Positions 1 to 10,850 of a DNA stretch of 64,000 nt are shown here, piece by piece; within the stretch, counting starts at the first letter, position 1; each line of letters opens with the position of its first letter. The position numbers and the translations under genes are program-made. The notes beneath the pieces were generated by a model. That model saw only the letters and a program-made list of their open reading frames with translations, was not told the DNA's origin and did no database searches. The stretch is from Rutstroemia sp. NJR-2017a BVV2 (Eukaryota > Ascomycota > Leotiomycetes > Helotiales > Rutstroemiaceae), in NCBI GenBank assembly GCA_002946415.1, contig NJPS01000046.1, positions 186,001-250,000 of the forward strand, given 5' to 3'.

Positions 1-303
1 CTTACACCACTTATCGCTCTACCTACTTCACTCTCATCGACCTCCTCTCTCCTCGACTCCGATCTACAACAATTACGAGCGTAGCTCCCCTTGTGCCAAC
101 ATCAACCTTGTTTAGAGAAGACAAAAGCTTTCACGACTTTCTACCTTGTATCGCTCGACTTCCTCCTCGGGGCCCAAAAACATTTCGGTTGTACCAGTAT
201 TCAAGCTGCTTTTTTTGTTATCAAGTTTATTCTATTTAATTCGTTACTTCACACTTCTTCATTCATCACCAGACTTTACTATCAGCAGCCCTCAGATTTC
301 ACA
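1..303 (+). promoter_or_regulatory. 5' leader of the kinase gene
   Basis: Pyrimidine-rich stretch typical of fungal promoters and 5' UTRs. The kinase frame is open upstream of the ATG at 304, but it contains no earlier in-frame ATG, so this part is treated as untranslated leader. Confidence 0.5.
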
Positions 304-2253
304 ATGGAGTGCCTTAGAGAGAAGTTTTACAACGGTGTCGTCCTTGATGGACGCTTTGAAACGATTTCTCCCCTCAACCATGGCTCGTTCGGAATGGTCT
401 TCATGGCCAAGGACTTGACTAACAACGAGATTGTTGCTATCAAGTGTTTGACTAAGAAATCGGCCACGAACAATGAGTCAGACTCATCCTTTGCTATCGA
501 TGAGCATTCCGAAGAGTTAGCATGCCATGCTCGACTTGGCTCCCACCCCAATATCGTCAACCTAATTCATTCCTTCGAGACTGAGGCACATGTTTACATT
601 GTCCTTGAGTTCTGTTCCCGAGGCGATCTTTACGAGGCTATCAGGACTGGAACAGGTCCACTCGAGACCGAACATGTCCGCCAATTCATGCTTCAGCTCG
701 TCGACGCTGTTGCATACATCCACAGCAAGGGCATGTATCACCGTGATATCAAGCCGGAGAACATCTTCCTCACACAATCCGGTGAAATGAAATTGGGCGA
801 TTTTGGCTTGGCTACTTCAGAGAAGTGGACATACGAGACCACCGTGGGCAGCGACCGTTACATGTCGCCAGAACAATATGACTCAGCCGGTGCCGGATAC
901 TCTCCAGAGCAGGCAGACATTTGGGCCATTGGCATTTGTCTCATGAACATCTTGTTCTCTCGCAATCCCTTCACGACGCCCACCGAATCAGATCCGCTTT
1001 TCCTGGATTTCACCCGCGACAAGCAATCGCTCTTCGACGTCTTCCCAACAATGTCCCAAGACACCTATGAGGTGATTGCTCAATGCATGAGTCTCGATCC
1101 TCGAAAGAGGTCGTTAGCCGGTGCCCGCGAGGCACTTCTCCGTGTTATCAGCTTCACCACATTCGACGAGCCATTGGATGACTTTGATTCCGCCGATCGT
1201 CGTGGCATTCCTAACTCGAACCGCGAGCCATTGCGCACTCCCTCCATTCAGAGCCCTCAATTGGATACTGGCTCTTCTTTCCCCTGGGCGAAAGCTTTAC
1301 ATGCTAGTCCACCACAACAATTCCGTCAACTCTCAGCCATTCCTGATGATGAGTCATACACTGAAGATCTCTTCCCCAGCTCGGAAGAGAGCAATAGAGA
1401 TTGGTTCTCATTTGGCCAACAAACCCCTTCAATGGCGTCTATTCTCGATTCGTCTCTTGGAACTTCCATGAAGTCCCTCGCTATTCGACGCCCCGCGAAG
1501 GTCGGTCCCCCTAAGGCCAGCCTTACTCCCATCTCTGGTTCTCTCCCCATCGCCATGACCAAGCCTAAGCCTTTGCCATCTATGGCATCAGTCTTTGGCA
1601 AGAACAGCGACATGGTATCCAAGAGCTGGAGCGACTTGTGGGACGAGGATATCGAAGAGGAAGAGGAGGAGGCCGACAAGCAAATCAAGGCACGTCAAAT
1701 GCAGAACTCACGCACATGGAGCCATGAGAGCAAGCACAACGACGAGCAGACCCGTCCTGGCCCATTGGAGGCTCTCAGCACCTCGTTTGTTAATATCCCT
1801 CGGGCCAACGAGAACACTCACGCTGTGGCCAATGATATTGATGGTGATCTAGTGGCAGATGGTTTCTTCTTTCATGATACCCCTCAACAAACAATGACAC
1901 AACACTCTCCTCGCTACTCACCACCATCGAAGCGAACTACTTTCGATAAGTGGTCTGCACTTGGTGACCGCAGAAGAGCATACACTGGAGCGTCAGATTC
2001 TGAGAAGTCGCCAGATACATGGAAGACGACTTCTCAATCGCGCCGCAATGTTGGATTAGGCTTCACTGGGTTCGGAGCCGGAGTTTGGGATAATAAATCA
2101 AATATTGTTAAGGATAAGGGCAGAGAATGTCCTTGGGCAAGAGCCCGTGGCCGAGATCACTTCCGAGATCATCATCAGGAGAAGCGGAAGGATAAGCAGT
2201 CGGATCTCGGTGATTTGGAGTGGGTTGGAGGTTGGCATGACCTCCACTTGTAG
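304..2253 (+). CDS. Ran1/Ksp1-type serine/threonine protein kinase
   Basis: Single-exon gene, 649 aa from the first in-frame ATG. The kinase domain fills about residues 10-300: glycine loop LNHGSFGMV, beta3 lysine in VAIK, catalytic loop HRDIKPEN, DFG, activation-segment SPE and DIWAIG are all intact, so it should be active. The SPEQ-type activation segment and the long serine/proline-rich C-terminal tail match the fungal Ran1 (S. pombe Pat1)/Ksp1 group, which links nutrient state to growth, filamentation and meiosis. The tail (about 300-649) is low complexity with an acidic run near residues 450-457 and no second domain that I recognise. Kinase identity is certain; the Ran1/Ksp1 subgroup is from family resemblance. 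A more general CAMK-like kinase is the alternative. Confidence 0.9.
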   Translation: MECLREKFYNGVVLDGRFETISPLNHGSFGMVFMAKDLTNNEIVAIKCLTKKSATNNESDSSFAIDEHSEELACHARLGSHPNIVNLIHSFETEAHVYIVLEFCSRGDLYEAIRTGTGPLETEHVRQFMLQLVDAVAYIHSKGMYHRDIKPENIFLTQSGEMKLGDFGLATSEKWTYETTVGSDRYMSPEQYDSAGAGYSPEQADIWAIGICLMNILFSRNPFTTPTESDPLFLDFTRDKQSLFDVFPTMSQDTYEVIAQCMSLDPRKRSLAGAREALLRVISFTTFDEPLDDFDSADRRGIPNSNREPLRTPSIQSPQLDTGSSFPWAKALHASPPQQFRQLSAIPDDESYTEDLFPSSEESNRDWFSFGQQTPSMASILDSSLGTSMKSLAIRRPAKVGPPKASLTPISGSLPIAMTKPKPLPSMASVFGKNSDMVSKSWSDLWDEDIEEEEEEADKQIKARQMQNSRTWSHESKHNDEQTRPGPLEALSTSFVNIPRANENTHAVANDIDGDLVADGFFFHDTPQQTMTQHSPRYSPPSKRTTFDKWSALGDRRRAYTGASDSEKSPDTWKTTSQSRRNVGLGFTGFGAGVWDNKSNIVKDKGRECPWARARGRDHFRDHHQEKRKDKQSDLGDLEWVGGWHDLHL

Positions 2254-2941
2254 TCTTATTCTTTTAACCTTTTCTTCTTATTCTACTTTACACAATTAGC
2301 CTGCTACGGCATCGAACATGAAGTCTTTTGTTCTGAACATATTATGGACGGAGGATTCATATCAAAGAACGCGATGGCGATTGAAGCAGAGACGGGAGGG
2401 AATATGAGATGAAAGGAGGATTTAGTTTAGGACTCGCTTTTCTGGTGTATTAGATAGATATCTTTCGGAGACTTGACAAAATACCAGACAATTACCCACT
2501 CTAAATACTTGTTCTTCTTGCAACTCGATGTGAATTGATGAATGATCTGTTATTCATTGTAGTGATGGTGGACGGGAATACTTACATCTGATGTGAGGCT
2601 AGGGTGATGATGGATGATGGGTTGGGTGGGTTACTGGGGAATCTGGAGGAAGAAGCGTATAGACAGACGTCTGCTGTTCTGCAGAAGGCCTGGAGATCTC
2701 TCAAGGAAGTTAGATCTTCAGTATGCGGCGAGACTAAACGCATCAGTCGCTTGCGAGGTAGGTAACCTCTCTCTTTCTCGCTCTGTTGTTCTTTTCACTT
2801 TCCCAATTGAGGTGAACCGCATTTCATTCCTTGTGCAGATACTAAGTGTGAGTGTGGCTGTGGTGGAAACATAGTTGTGGGGAGGGGAGTGGTTCTTTCA
2901 ATTTGATGGGAGAGACGGGGAGGGGGAAGGGGGGGGTGGGT

Positions 2942-2991
2942 GAGATGTGTGTAAGATGCGAGATGTGAGATGTGAGATGTAAGATGTGTGT
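2942..2991. repeat. GAGATGT-type simple repeat
   Basis: About seven degenerate tandem units of GAGATGT/TAAGATGT, in a G-rich stretch downstream of the kinase gene. Confidence 0.8.
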
Positions 2992-3849
2992 GTTGGCCAA
3001 AGTGGGTAGGTGTTTTTATTGAATGGATAGATAAGTGACTGAGCAGACTTCTTCTCCTAGTGGATGGATGGATGCAGGGCTTATCTCTTGTTCTGTCTGT
3101 GGTATTTATCTTGTTTCGCTCCGTTTAGAGCATTGGTGGAGGTTGGTTCACTGGGTAGACGAATGTGGTTTTGCGGTTCACTGAGTGCTTTGGGCTGTGG
3201 GTTGTGTGCTGGTTTAAGATTGCGTGTCCCCATCCATTCACTTGCTTGTCTGCTGAGGTCGCTTCGTTCGATACGCTGCACTTTACGGTGCGGCTGCTGA
3301 AGTGCTGCAGGAACGAACTCAGACAGATTTCATTGCGGCCTCTCTGTGCCTGTCCCGTGTCTCTGTCTCTCTTTACTTGTACGCATACCACCAATCTGAG
3401 GGAGGCGAGAGAATTTCAGCTCACCTATGCTCAGTGTGGTTCCCGCTCGGACAGTAAGTCGTACGCTAGATTATGACTTGTTCCCGGCGAGTATTTCAGA
3501 CTGCTTGGAGGGTATATCCTTAAATATTGGGAAATAGGCCTGCGACGTAAAGGTGATCCAATTCATAGGTAGAAGTAATGAAAATACATGTATGAGCTGG
3601 CAAGATAGGATATTGAGCTCGTTCTATATCTTACAAGCACGACGATAGTTGTGCCCGAATGCCATTCCGCTTGAGAGTCATAAGGAGTCTTTGTTGGATA
3701 TCTCGGATTAGTATAACGAGCACAACGACGTCAACTTCCTCTGAGGAATGAAACTTCAGATGAGGGAGGAAGAGTTTGTTGCATATCTTAGGCAAGAGAC
3801 TCGTCATCTGAAAAGATATATAAACTTTCTGTTGCATAGCTGAGATAAA

Positions 3850-3910
3850 ATCGTCGTCATTGTCGTCATCTCTTCATCGTCGTCATGACCGTCATCATCG
3901 TCGTCATCGA
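3850..3910. repeat. TCGTCATCG-type microsatellite
   Basis: Imperfect tandem trinucleotide repeat (TCG/TCA units). No protein reading of it extends into a convincing gene. Confidence 0.8.
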
Positions 3911-6376
3911 CTTCCGTCCAAGGAAAGAAAGTCCTCCACACGTACCAGAGCTAGCCCAGGCCATTGATTTCAACTTATACAGGTAGAGGAGAGCCGTCAA
4001 TGTCGTTATCAAAATGAGAGATGCGAGACAAGATTCCTCCTATTCACATTCCGATTCGCCATCTGAAGTCCGCGGAACACCTGACTAGAGGTTTCCCATG
4101 GTAGAAAGGAAAGCACGATGTCATTCCCAAGCTAGATGTGCAACACAAAATGTCTCCCGACTTGGGACGATATTGCTAATTCCGAATATAACATTTGTTG
4201 CACATCTCAGCCATAAGACCACGTTTTAGATGATGATGTTATCTACTCTTAACCCAAAATATTGAATCGGCGAATCGACGCTAGTGGCTAGATATGTCCG
4301 AGTCTCGCGTGGGACAGACTGAGATATGCAACAAAAGGACTGTCTATTTTAGAGTACATTAGCTTGAAGTCTTGAAGCTTGTGAACTTTTAGCTTCGCAA
4401 CAAAGAATGGATACTGCTAAAAGAAATAGACATCTATAATTCTTAGCAGATGAAATTTTGTTCAAGGTGGTATATTCTCATGGGAAATTGAAGGGTAACT
4501 GGGGAGAAATCTCACGATGCATCTGTACGGAAGTGGTTGACTCTTCTCTATTTAGGAAGGAATGTTCGCTTCAGGCGGGGTATCAGCGAGGGACTGTTGC
4601 ATGTCTCAAAAGTCAAATTGGGCTGCGCTTCGACTTCAGACTACACATACTTACGATGAACGAAAGACTGGCGAAGTTGTGGAATCGGACATAATATTTA
4701 GTGCAACCCGAACGGAGACAAGACCAGGAAAGTCTTGTCATCCTAGCAACGGCAAGATAAAAGACTACGTCTTGATTCTTGCCGACAGCGAGAAGGAATT
4801 GCGAGATTTCATTACGCCCTTCAGATAAACAACCAAACTGGCGTTGGGCGCTTAATTTCTGAGAGATGAAAGGGACAAGTCCATGACAGTCTACTTGTTG
4901 GCTGTCACTACGGCCAGGTATCCAGAGTAAACAGTACAATCGGAATCAATGCCTGGTTGACGGCGTGTTCGTGCATGCATGGCAAGCAGGCTCGGAAAGC
5001 TCGCGACGAGATTAACGTACTTGAATCATTGTCGTACCATGACCCGCCACGACTGCTCTAGACGAGCCGCAGTTCTTGAGGTGGAAACAACGTAAACCAA
5101 CCTCATTCCCGCCGGCTCCATTCTATCCTTTCCCCAGCTGCATCGGTTTACCGCAGAGATAGAGGGGATGGACACAGTACTTGCTCAGTCGAGCCTACAT
5201 CCAGCGAGTGGAGATGAGGTGTGCTGAAGGAGAAACCAGCCAGGGTGCCGCCAGGAATTATTGAATCGCTGTCATGGTTCGGTATGGTGAGGACGGAGTT
5301 GTGCTTGTTCTTCTCAAATGTTGTTGAAGCGCCCCACTAACGGCGTGTCTCGATAAACCACCTGCGTTGTCTTCTTCTAATAGGGAGCAGCAGGGTGCCA
5401 CGAACTCACTGCAGAATAATTCAAATAAAAGAGACAACTGCCACCTCATCATGCCAACGACCTTGGTATAATCTAGTTGACCAAGGAACCATGCACTCTC
5501 ATCATCAACAAGACTCGACGGAAACCAAGATGAGATATATGTGGGGGCTACTCCCTTCTTCCTGTTTCCCAAAGACCCTCGCATTTTGGGACACTACTTT
5601 GTGTTCCTAATCTGCGAAGAGACTTGTGACTTTAGTTGTTGTCCGAGAAGTATTGAACAACCGAAGACTTTGGCAGCATTCGTCCACTTTGAATGAATGA
5701 CTTCCAGCCAAGAACCAATGCCGTTGGTAATCCTAGGCTGGCAAGCATATCGGTTAGAGAAAAGTGCATGATAGTATGAAAATAATAAATTATTGCTTCC
5801 GGAGCACTTTCAAGATCAGAACCGGCGAAAGGGCAGGATTGCTCAACTATTTGCTTCTTGCAGTCGAATTTTGTTGCGGTGGAGAATGATCCGGGCGCAG
5901 ATGTCGAGATGACCTCTTGTAGCTGTAAACTTTGGCTGCTTATTTGTTCGGAGTGCATGTTTGAAGCAAATCATCACTGCAAAGGCCCCCTCTAGTGTTT
6001 ACGAATAGCGCTAGTAAATCACATACCTCATGAGATTTGGGTTTCGAATGCTTGAGTGTTTGCGGAGACTCGTTTCCAGTATCGCAAGATACTTGAGTCC
6101 AATGTTCGAATAGTGCGGCAATGTAGCAATGTTATGTATGTGTGGTTCATTTCCCAAATTTTGAATAGGTAACTTTGCCGGGCAGGTTCAAATCGATGAG
6201 ATACGCAACAAAATGTTGTGACCAGCGAATCAGAGAGTATCAACACGCGAGCCTTACCGCTTACGGAACATCACGTGCATATGTCAGTGCCCCGAAGTCG
6301 TGTAAATTGAAAATCGCGTCTTCCAGCCTTGAGCGCGTCGAACCGAATCAAGATCAAGATTCAGCTGGACCTCAAC

Positions 6377-7556
6377 ATGGCAATCACAAAAGAGGAGAAG
6401 GGAGAGTCTTCTACGGGCGCGGCAAAGAAGGCCTTGAAAGCAAACACAAATGGCGCAACTAATTATGAATTACCATGGTATACAATTCTACGTTTGTCCA
6501 GCTATTCGAGGCGAGGCTGATTCGAAATTCACAGGGTTGAAAAGTATCGGCCAGTATTTCTGGATGACATTGTTGGCAACACGGAAACCATCGAAAGGTT
6601 GAAGATTATTGCGAAAGATGGCAACATGCCGCATGTTATTATTTCGGGTATGCCTGGAATTGGGAAAACTACGAGTGTGTTGTGTCTGGCAAGGCAGCTA
6701 CTTGGAGATTCGTATAAAGAGGCTGTACTGGAGTTGAATGCTAGTGATGAGCGAGGTATACAGAATCCTTCCTTCTGAAGCGAGTCTTTCAGTATTGACA
6801 TGGCATTGTATAGGTATCGATGTTGTCCGCAATCGCATAAAAGGATTTGCGCAGAAGAAGGTTACACTTCCCGCAGGTCGACATAAACTGGTTATCCTCG
6901 ATGAAGCAGATAGTATGACATCTGGAGCTCAGCAGGCGCTGCGAAGAACGATGGAGATTTATAGTTCAACAACACGATTTGCCTTTGCATGCAACCAGTC
7001 GAATAAGATCATCGAGCCTCTACAATCACGATGCGCCATTTTACGATATGCAAGGTTAACGGACGCGCAAGTGGTCAAACGACTACTGCAGATTATTGAA
7101 GCGGAGAATGTTGAATACAGTGAGGATGGGTTGGCTGCTCTCGTCTTCAGCGCAGAGGGAGATATGCGACAAGCTATCAACAATTTACAGTCAACTTTCG
7201 CTGGATTTGGTTTTGTCAATGGGGACAATGTTTTTAAGGTTGTGGACTCCCCGCACCCGATCAAAGTACAAGCGATGGTGAAGGCATGCTATGAGGGTAA
7301 AATCGATGCGGCTCTGGAGACATTGAAGGAGCTTTGGGATTTGGGATACTCAAGTCATGACATTATCAGTACTATGTTCCGAGTTACGAAATCAATCGAC
7401 ACTCTCAGCGAACATTCGAAGCTCGAATTCATCAAGGAAATCGGTTTCACGCATATGAAGATCTTAGAGGGAGTGCAGACGATGCTGCAATTGAGCGGAT
7501 GTGTCGCGAGACTCTGCAAACTGAATATGGATTCGAGACAATTCGTATCCAAATAA
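6377..7556 (+). CDS. RFC4: Replication factor C subunit (yeast Rfc4 / human RFC2 type)
   Basis: Three exons (6377-6477, 6535-6755, 6814-7556), 354 aa. AAA+ clamp-loader subunit that helps load PCNA at primer-template junctions in the nucleus. Visible motifs: LPWVEKYRP at the start of the domain, created by the first splice; Walker [18 protein letters not shown], created by the second splice; Walker B LDEAD; SRC arginine-finger motif in QSRCAIL; and the RFC boxes [12 protein letters not shown] and VDSPHP. The combination GMPGIGKTT plus VDSPHP is specific for the Rfc4/RFC2 subunit. The ATG at 6377 gives a short polar N-terminus before the conserved block. It converges on the small gene at 7665-8122, with only 108 nt between the stops. 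Confidence 0.96.
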
Positions 7557-7664
7557 TGGGATAGTGCAGGAAAAGCATTGTTTGGGAGTTTGGAGGCTTA
7601 TGATACAAATGGCGTATATGATTCGATTTATGTACAAGACTCTCAATAATTTATACTGGAAGTC

Positions 7665-8122
7665 CTATTGAGATTTTTGCTGCGGCGGAGCAGACTGTTG
7701 ATACGAGTCTTCGTATTTGTCCCAGACGGCTCTGTCCCGCATCATTCGTTTCTCCATTCTCACTTTTGCTTCATATAGTCGAATTCGTCGATCTGCCTCA
7801 ATGGATGATCCTAACACCATGAAGCCCATCTGTATGAACCTATCGACCTTCGATTAGCATGCCGGCTCTCACAAATCCTCCATCTTTCCACGCACACTTT
7901 GAATTGAATCGTCAATCCTCTATAGATGGGAGAAATCGCATATCCGGCCGTCCCCAAAGCAGCTCCAAATAAACCCCACTAGGACAAGGTCAATCAGCTG
8001 CGCATGCCACCCAAGAATGATCGTTGGGGAAATACCTTCGCACCACCAGATACAGCACCTCTGGCAGCTTCCCAAGCAGCCTCGTTAGCCTCTTCGTCTC
8101 TTAATCCCCCATGATGGCGCAT
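7665..8122 (-). CDS. Small conserved membrane protein, possibly Rcf3/HIG1-like (110 aa)
   Basis: Three exons on the minus strand (8122-8036, 7978-7898, 7829-7665), each too short to stand out as an open frame. Every border is GT-AG, the second intron has a GCTAATC branch point, and the phases close to 110 aa. The N-terminus is rich in Glu/Ala/Trp, followed by a likely membrane segment (about residues 28-47, WGLFGAALGTAGYAIS), the motif PIYRGLTIQFK, then MGFMVLGSSIEADRR and a charged C-terminal helix. The order (small membrane segment, Tyr-Arg-Gln-Phe block, MG...EAD block) resembles the yeast respiratory factor Rcf3 and HIG1-type proteins. That assignment is an inference; the gene itself is well supported. 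It is divergent from HIS3, with 366 nt between the starts. Confidence 0.75.
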
Positions 8123-8488
8123 TATGTATTATGTCGGAGCATTGATGCTCTTTGAGTGGTGTTAGAGAAAGAGAGCTTGATGAAAATCGCATGAGCTTTG
8201 ATTGGGACGTCATTCGGCTCGGTTCATGCCGAAGTCGGAAAAACCAAATACTTTTTCATTGATTGCAATAGTTTTCTGAAGCTTCAAGAAATCTAGAATA
8301 ATCTACACAACATATTGTTTGTATATTCAGGAATATTTTCGAGAAAGTTTCAAAAAGGATATCATACTCAAGCCAATCGCATAACATCAGAACAATTAGC
8401 AAGCACACCATCTTCATAAAGTCCATCCTGTCTCTGAATCCGCGAACTGTCAAATCCTAGACCTTCAATCTCAATCACACAACAAACA
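8123..8488. promoter_or_regulatory. Divergent promoter region, small membrane-protein gene / HIS3
   Basis: 366 nt between the two start codons, with AT-rich stretches around 8250-8390. I see no perfect TGACTCA (Gcn4/CPC1) site. Confidence 0.4.
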
Positions 8489-9223
8489 ATGGCAGACACA
8501 AGAGTGCGTTCTGCCGCTCTGGCACGCGATACAAATGAGACCAAAATCCAGTTAGCGATCAACCTCGATGGTGGAGAATTTCCCGCAGACACCGACCAAA
8601 GACTACTGAGCAAGGACGAGGGCCATGCATCGCAAACCTCAAAGTCGCAGACTATTTCTATCAACTCAGGCATTGGCTTCTTAGATCATATGTTGCATGC
8701 TCTGGCCAAGCATGCAGGCTGGAGTTTAGCCCTGAATTGTAAAGGAGATTTACACAGTACGTTGTGCTTCGGCTTTCTTGTCTGCTACACTTATTAACTT
8801 GTTCCTCTAGTTGATGACCACCACACCGCCGAGGACGTTTGCATCGCTCTAGGCAGTGCATTCCTGACCGCGCTGGGTGCGCCGATCGGACTCGCACGAT
8901 TTGGATCCGCATACGCACCACTAGACGAAGCACTCTCACGAGCCGTTGTCGACCTTTCGAACCGCCCGTTCAGTGTTATAGATCTGGGGTTGAAGCGGGA
9001 GAAGATCGGAGACTTGAGCTGTGAGATGATTCCACATTGCTTGCAGAGTTTTGCGCAAGCGGCGAGAGTCACTATTCATGTGGATTGCTTGAGGGGTGAT
9101 AATGATCATCACAGAGCGGAGAGTGCGTTTAAGGCATTGGCGGTTGCGATTAGACAGGCTACCACGAGGGTTGCGGGGAGGGAAGGGGAGGTGCCGAGTA
9201 CGAAGGGAACGCTGAGTACGTGA
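8489..9223 (+). CDS. HIS3: Imidazoleglycerol-phosphate dehydratase
   Basis: Two exons (8489-8756, 8811-9223), 226 aa, a normal length for the monofunctional fungal enzyme. It removes water from imidazoleglycerol phosphate to give imidazoleacetol phosphate in histidine synthesis. Metal-binding blocks are clear: [15 protein letters not shown] near residue 62, DDHHTAED just after the splice (the Ile before it is split by the intron), and [16 protein letters not shown] near the C-terminus. The intron is 54 nt with a CTTATTAAC-like branch region. Confidence 0.97.
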
Positions 9224-9842
9224 GAGATTATTTGAATAACAATTTGATCGAAAGAGAGGTATGCTTGCTGTAACATTCAAGTAGTTGTGACTTGCGATAA
9301 TGAGGTGCGGCCCGAACGTTTTGCTGGGCATAGCACTATAGACAAGCCAAGGAGGATATTGGAGAGCAAGATTACCTCGCCCAATCTGAAGGAGAACCCA
9401 ATAGAGGAGCTTTGTCTTTTGTTCCAAAAGCCGATGGCTGCGGGCAAACATAAAATTCGAGGAAGGGTGTATCTACAATTTGACCGGGAGAGTTTATTGC
9501 CCCGCACTCACTAGTGTATATCTCTATTACTATCAGTCCCCAAGTTTTTCCGTCGAAAGATGTCCATAATCTTGATATCTGAGGGAATTTCATTAATTGG
9601 ATACCTTTTCTTCACCATACTTCTGCAGCATCAATGAATTACAAGAAGCCTTTGGGAAATTCTCTTGGTTGACTTGCAGCGTATATCAAAGCCCACTTTG
9701 CTAAAGGCACACCCTCTCAATTAGCTTCCGCCTTTTCGCGGCAAAAAATAAATTTCCATTATCGAATCTTTTATCGCAAGCATCAGTTCTATCACCATAC
9801 AATTGCACAGCAACCCAATTCCTCCCAACATAAATCAGAAAG
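9224..9842. other. Intergenic region HIS3 - LOC1
   Basis: 619 nt between two tandem plus-strand genes. The longest open frame inside it (from 9287, 75 codons) has no recognisable motif and is not called. Confidence 0.4.
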
Positions 9843-10542
9843 ATGGCGCCTTCACGTACCAGCACCGTGAAGTCGAAACATGCGGCGAACAAATCAGGCA
9901 TTCGCAACAGCAAGAACTCAACAAGGCCGCAAGGTGATGGAGTGTCGAAATCTAGATCGAAGAAGGCGACAACGTCCAAGGGTGCGCCGCCCACAAAGCT
10001 ACAGGGAAATAAATTGGCGACTCTGAAGAAGAAGAGGAGAGTTTATACAGAGAAGGAGTTGGGCATTCCGGCGTTGAATATGATTACACCGGTGGGGGTG
10101 GAGAAGCCGAAGGGCAAGAAGAAGGGGAAGGTTTTTGTGGATGATAGAGTGAGTGCAAATCTCTGCCGTAGATTGAATCCGAAGAACGCTATGGGGTGAG
10201 GGGAATCATATGAAGGGACTGGGCTATGGATTGGTCAAAGTACAGCTGCTAATTAATGGCGTGTAGGAAAGCATGATGACCATTTTAGCAATGGTAAACG
10301 CGGAGAAAGATGGACAAATCGAGAGTAAAATGATGAAGGCACGGCAAATGGAGGAGATCAGAGAAGCGAGGAAAGAAGAGCTGGCAAAGAAACAAGAGAG
10401 GAAAAAGGAGTATTTGGACAAGGTGAAGGGAGATTTGCGGAAGAAGAGGAAGAGAGGTGGCGAGGATGAGAAGTCACACAGTGATGCACCGGCAGGGACA
10501 AAGCCGCTAAAGCAGAAGAAGAAGACTGTTTCGTTTGCTTGA
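9843..10542 (+). CDS. LOC1: 60S ribosomal subunit assembly/export protein LOC1
   Basis: Two exons (9843-10148, 10267-10542), 193 aa. Small, highly basic nucleolar protein, known in yeast for pre-60S assembly and ASH1 mRNA localisation. The conserved LOC1 block [18 protein letters not shown]...[15 protein letters not shown] (residues about 60-98) is followed by the exon junction [17 protein letters not shown] and a charged coiled region with EAR/KEE repeats. The intron is 118 nt (GTGAGT...TAG). The C-terminus is lysine-rich. Confidence 0.92.
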
Positions 10543-10850
10543 GTTTGCTACCTAGCATCAGCGGTGGGAGCATGTCGGATCGAGCTGTAGTATTAATCGG
10601 CGTTGTGGCGTATTCAAACCAAATGGGTGAGAGAACATTCAAAACGGGCATTAAAAGCGATACCAATGTTTGTTAATACTAGATTTTAAATTGCCATATC
10701 ATTTGAAAAGAGACTGGTATTACGCCCGCCAATCTATGCCTTGAATCTACCATGATCTACCATAATCTACACGCTATGCACGCTGTGCTCGCTATCCACA
10801 AACACACCTCATTTTTAACGCTATTAAATCAAGAAACGGGAGTCGAAATT
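10543..10850. other. Convergent 3' region, LOC1 / hydrolase
   Basis: 308 nt between the two stop codons, AT-rich from about 10650. Only terminator and 3' UTR sequence is expected. Confidence 0.4.

Larger units (their letters stand above)
2254..6376. other. Gene-poor 4.1 kb intergenic region
   Basis: No open frame here looks conserved or can be spliced into a recognisable protein. It holds a GAGATGT-type simple repeat (2942-2991), a TCGTCATCG-type repeat (3850-3910) and several copies in both orientations of a motif close to TTTGTTGCATATCTCAG (3775, 3828, 4132, 4194, 4319, 6198). It may contain the kinase 3' UTR, the RFC4 promoter and possibly a noncoding transcript. Confidence 0.5.

Noticed and set aside
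3850..3910. Possible CRISPR-like or regulatory array
   Set aside because: It is a plain triplet microsatellite without spacers; CRISPR arrays are not expected in a fungal nuclear genome.
5258..5958. Minus-strand open frames of 108 codons each in the gene-poor region
   Set aside because: Two unrelated short frames without conserved motifs or plausible splice links.
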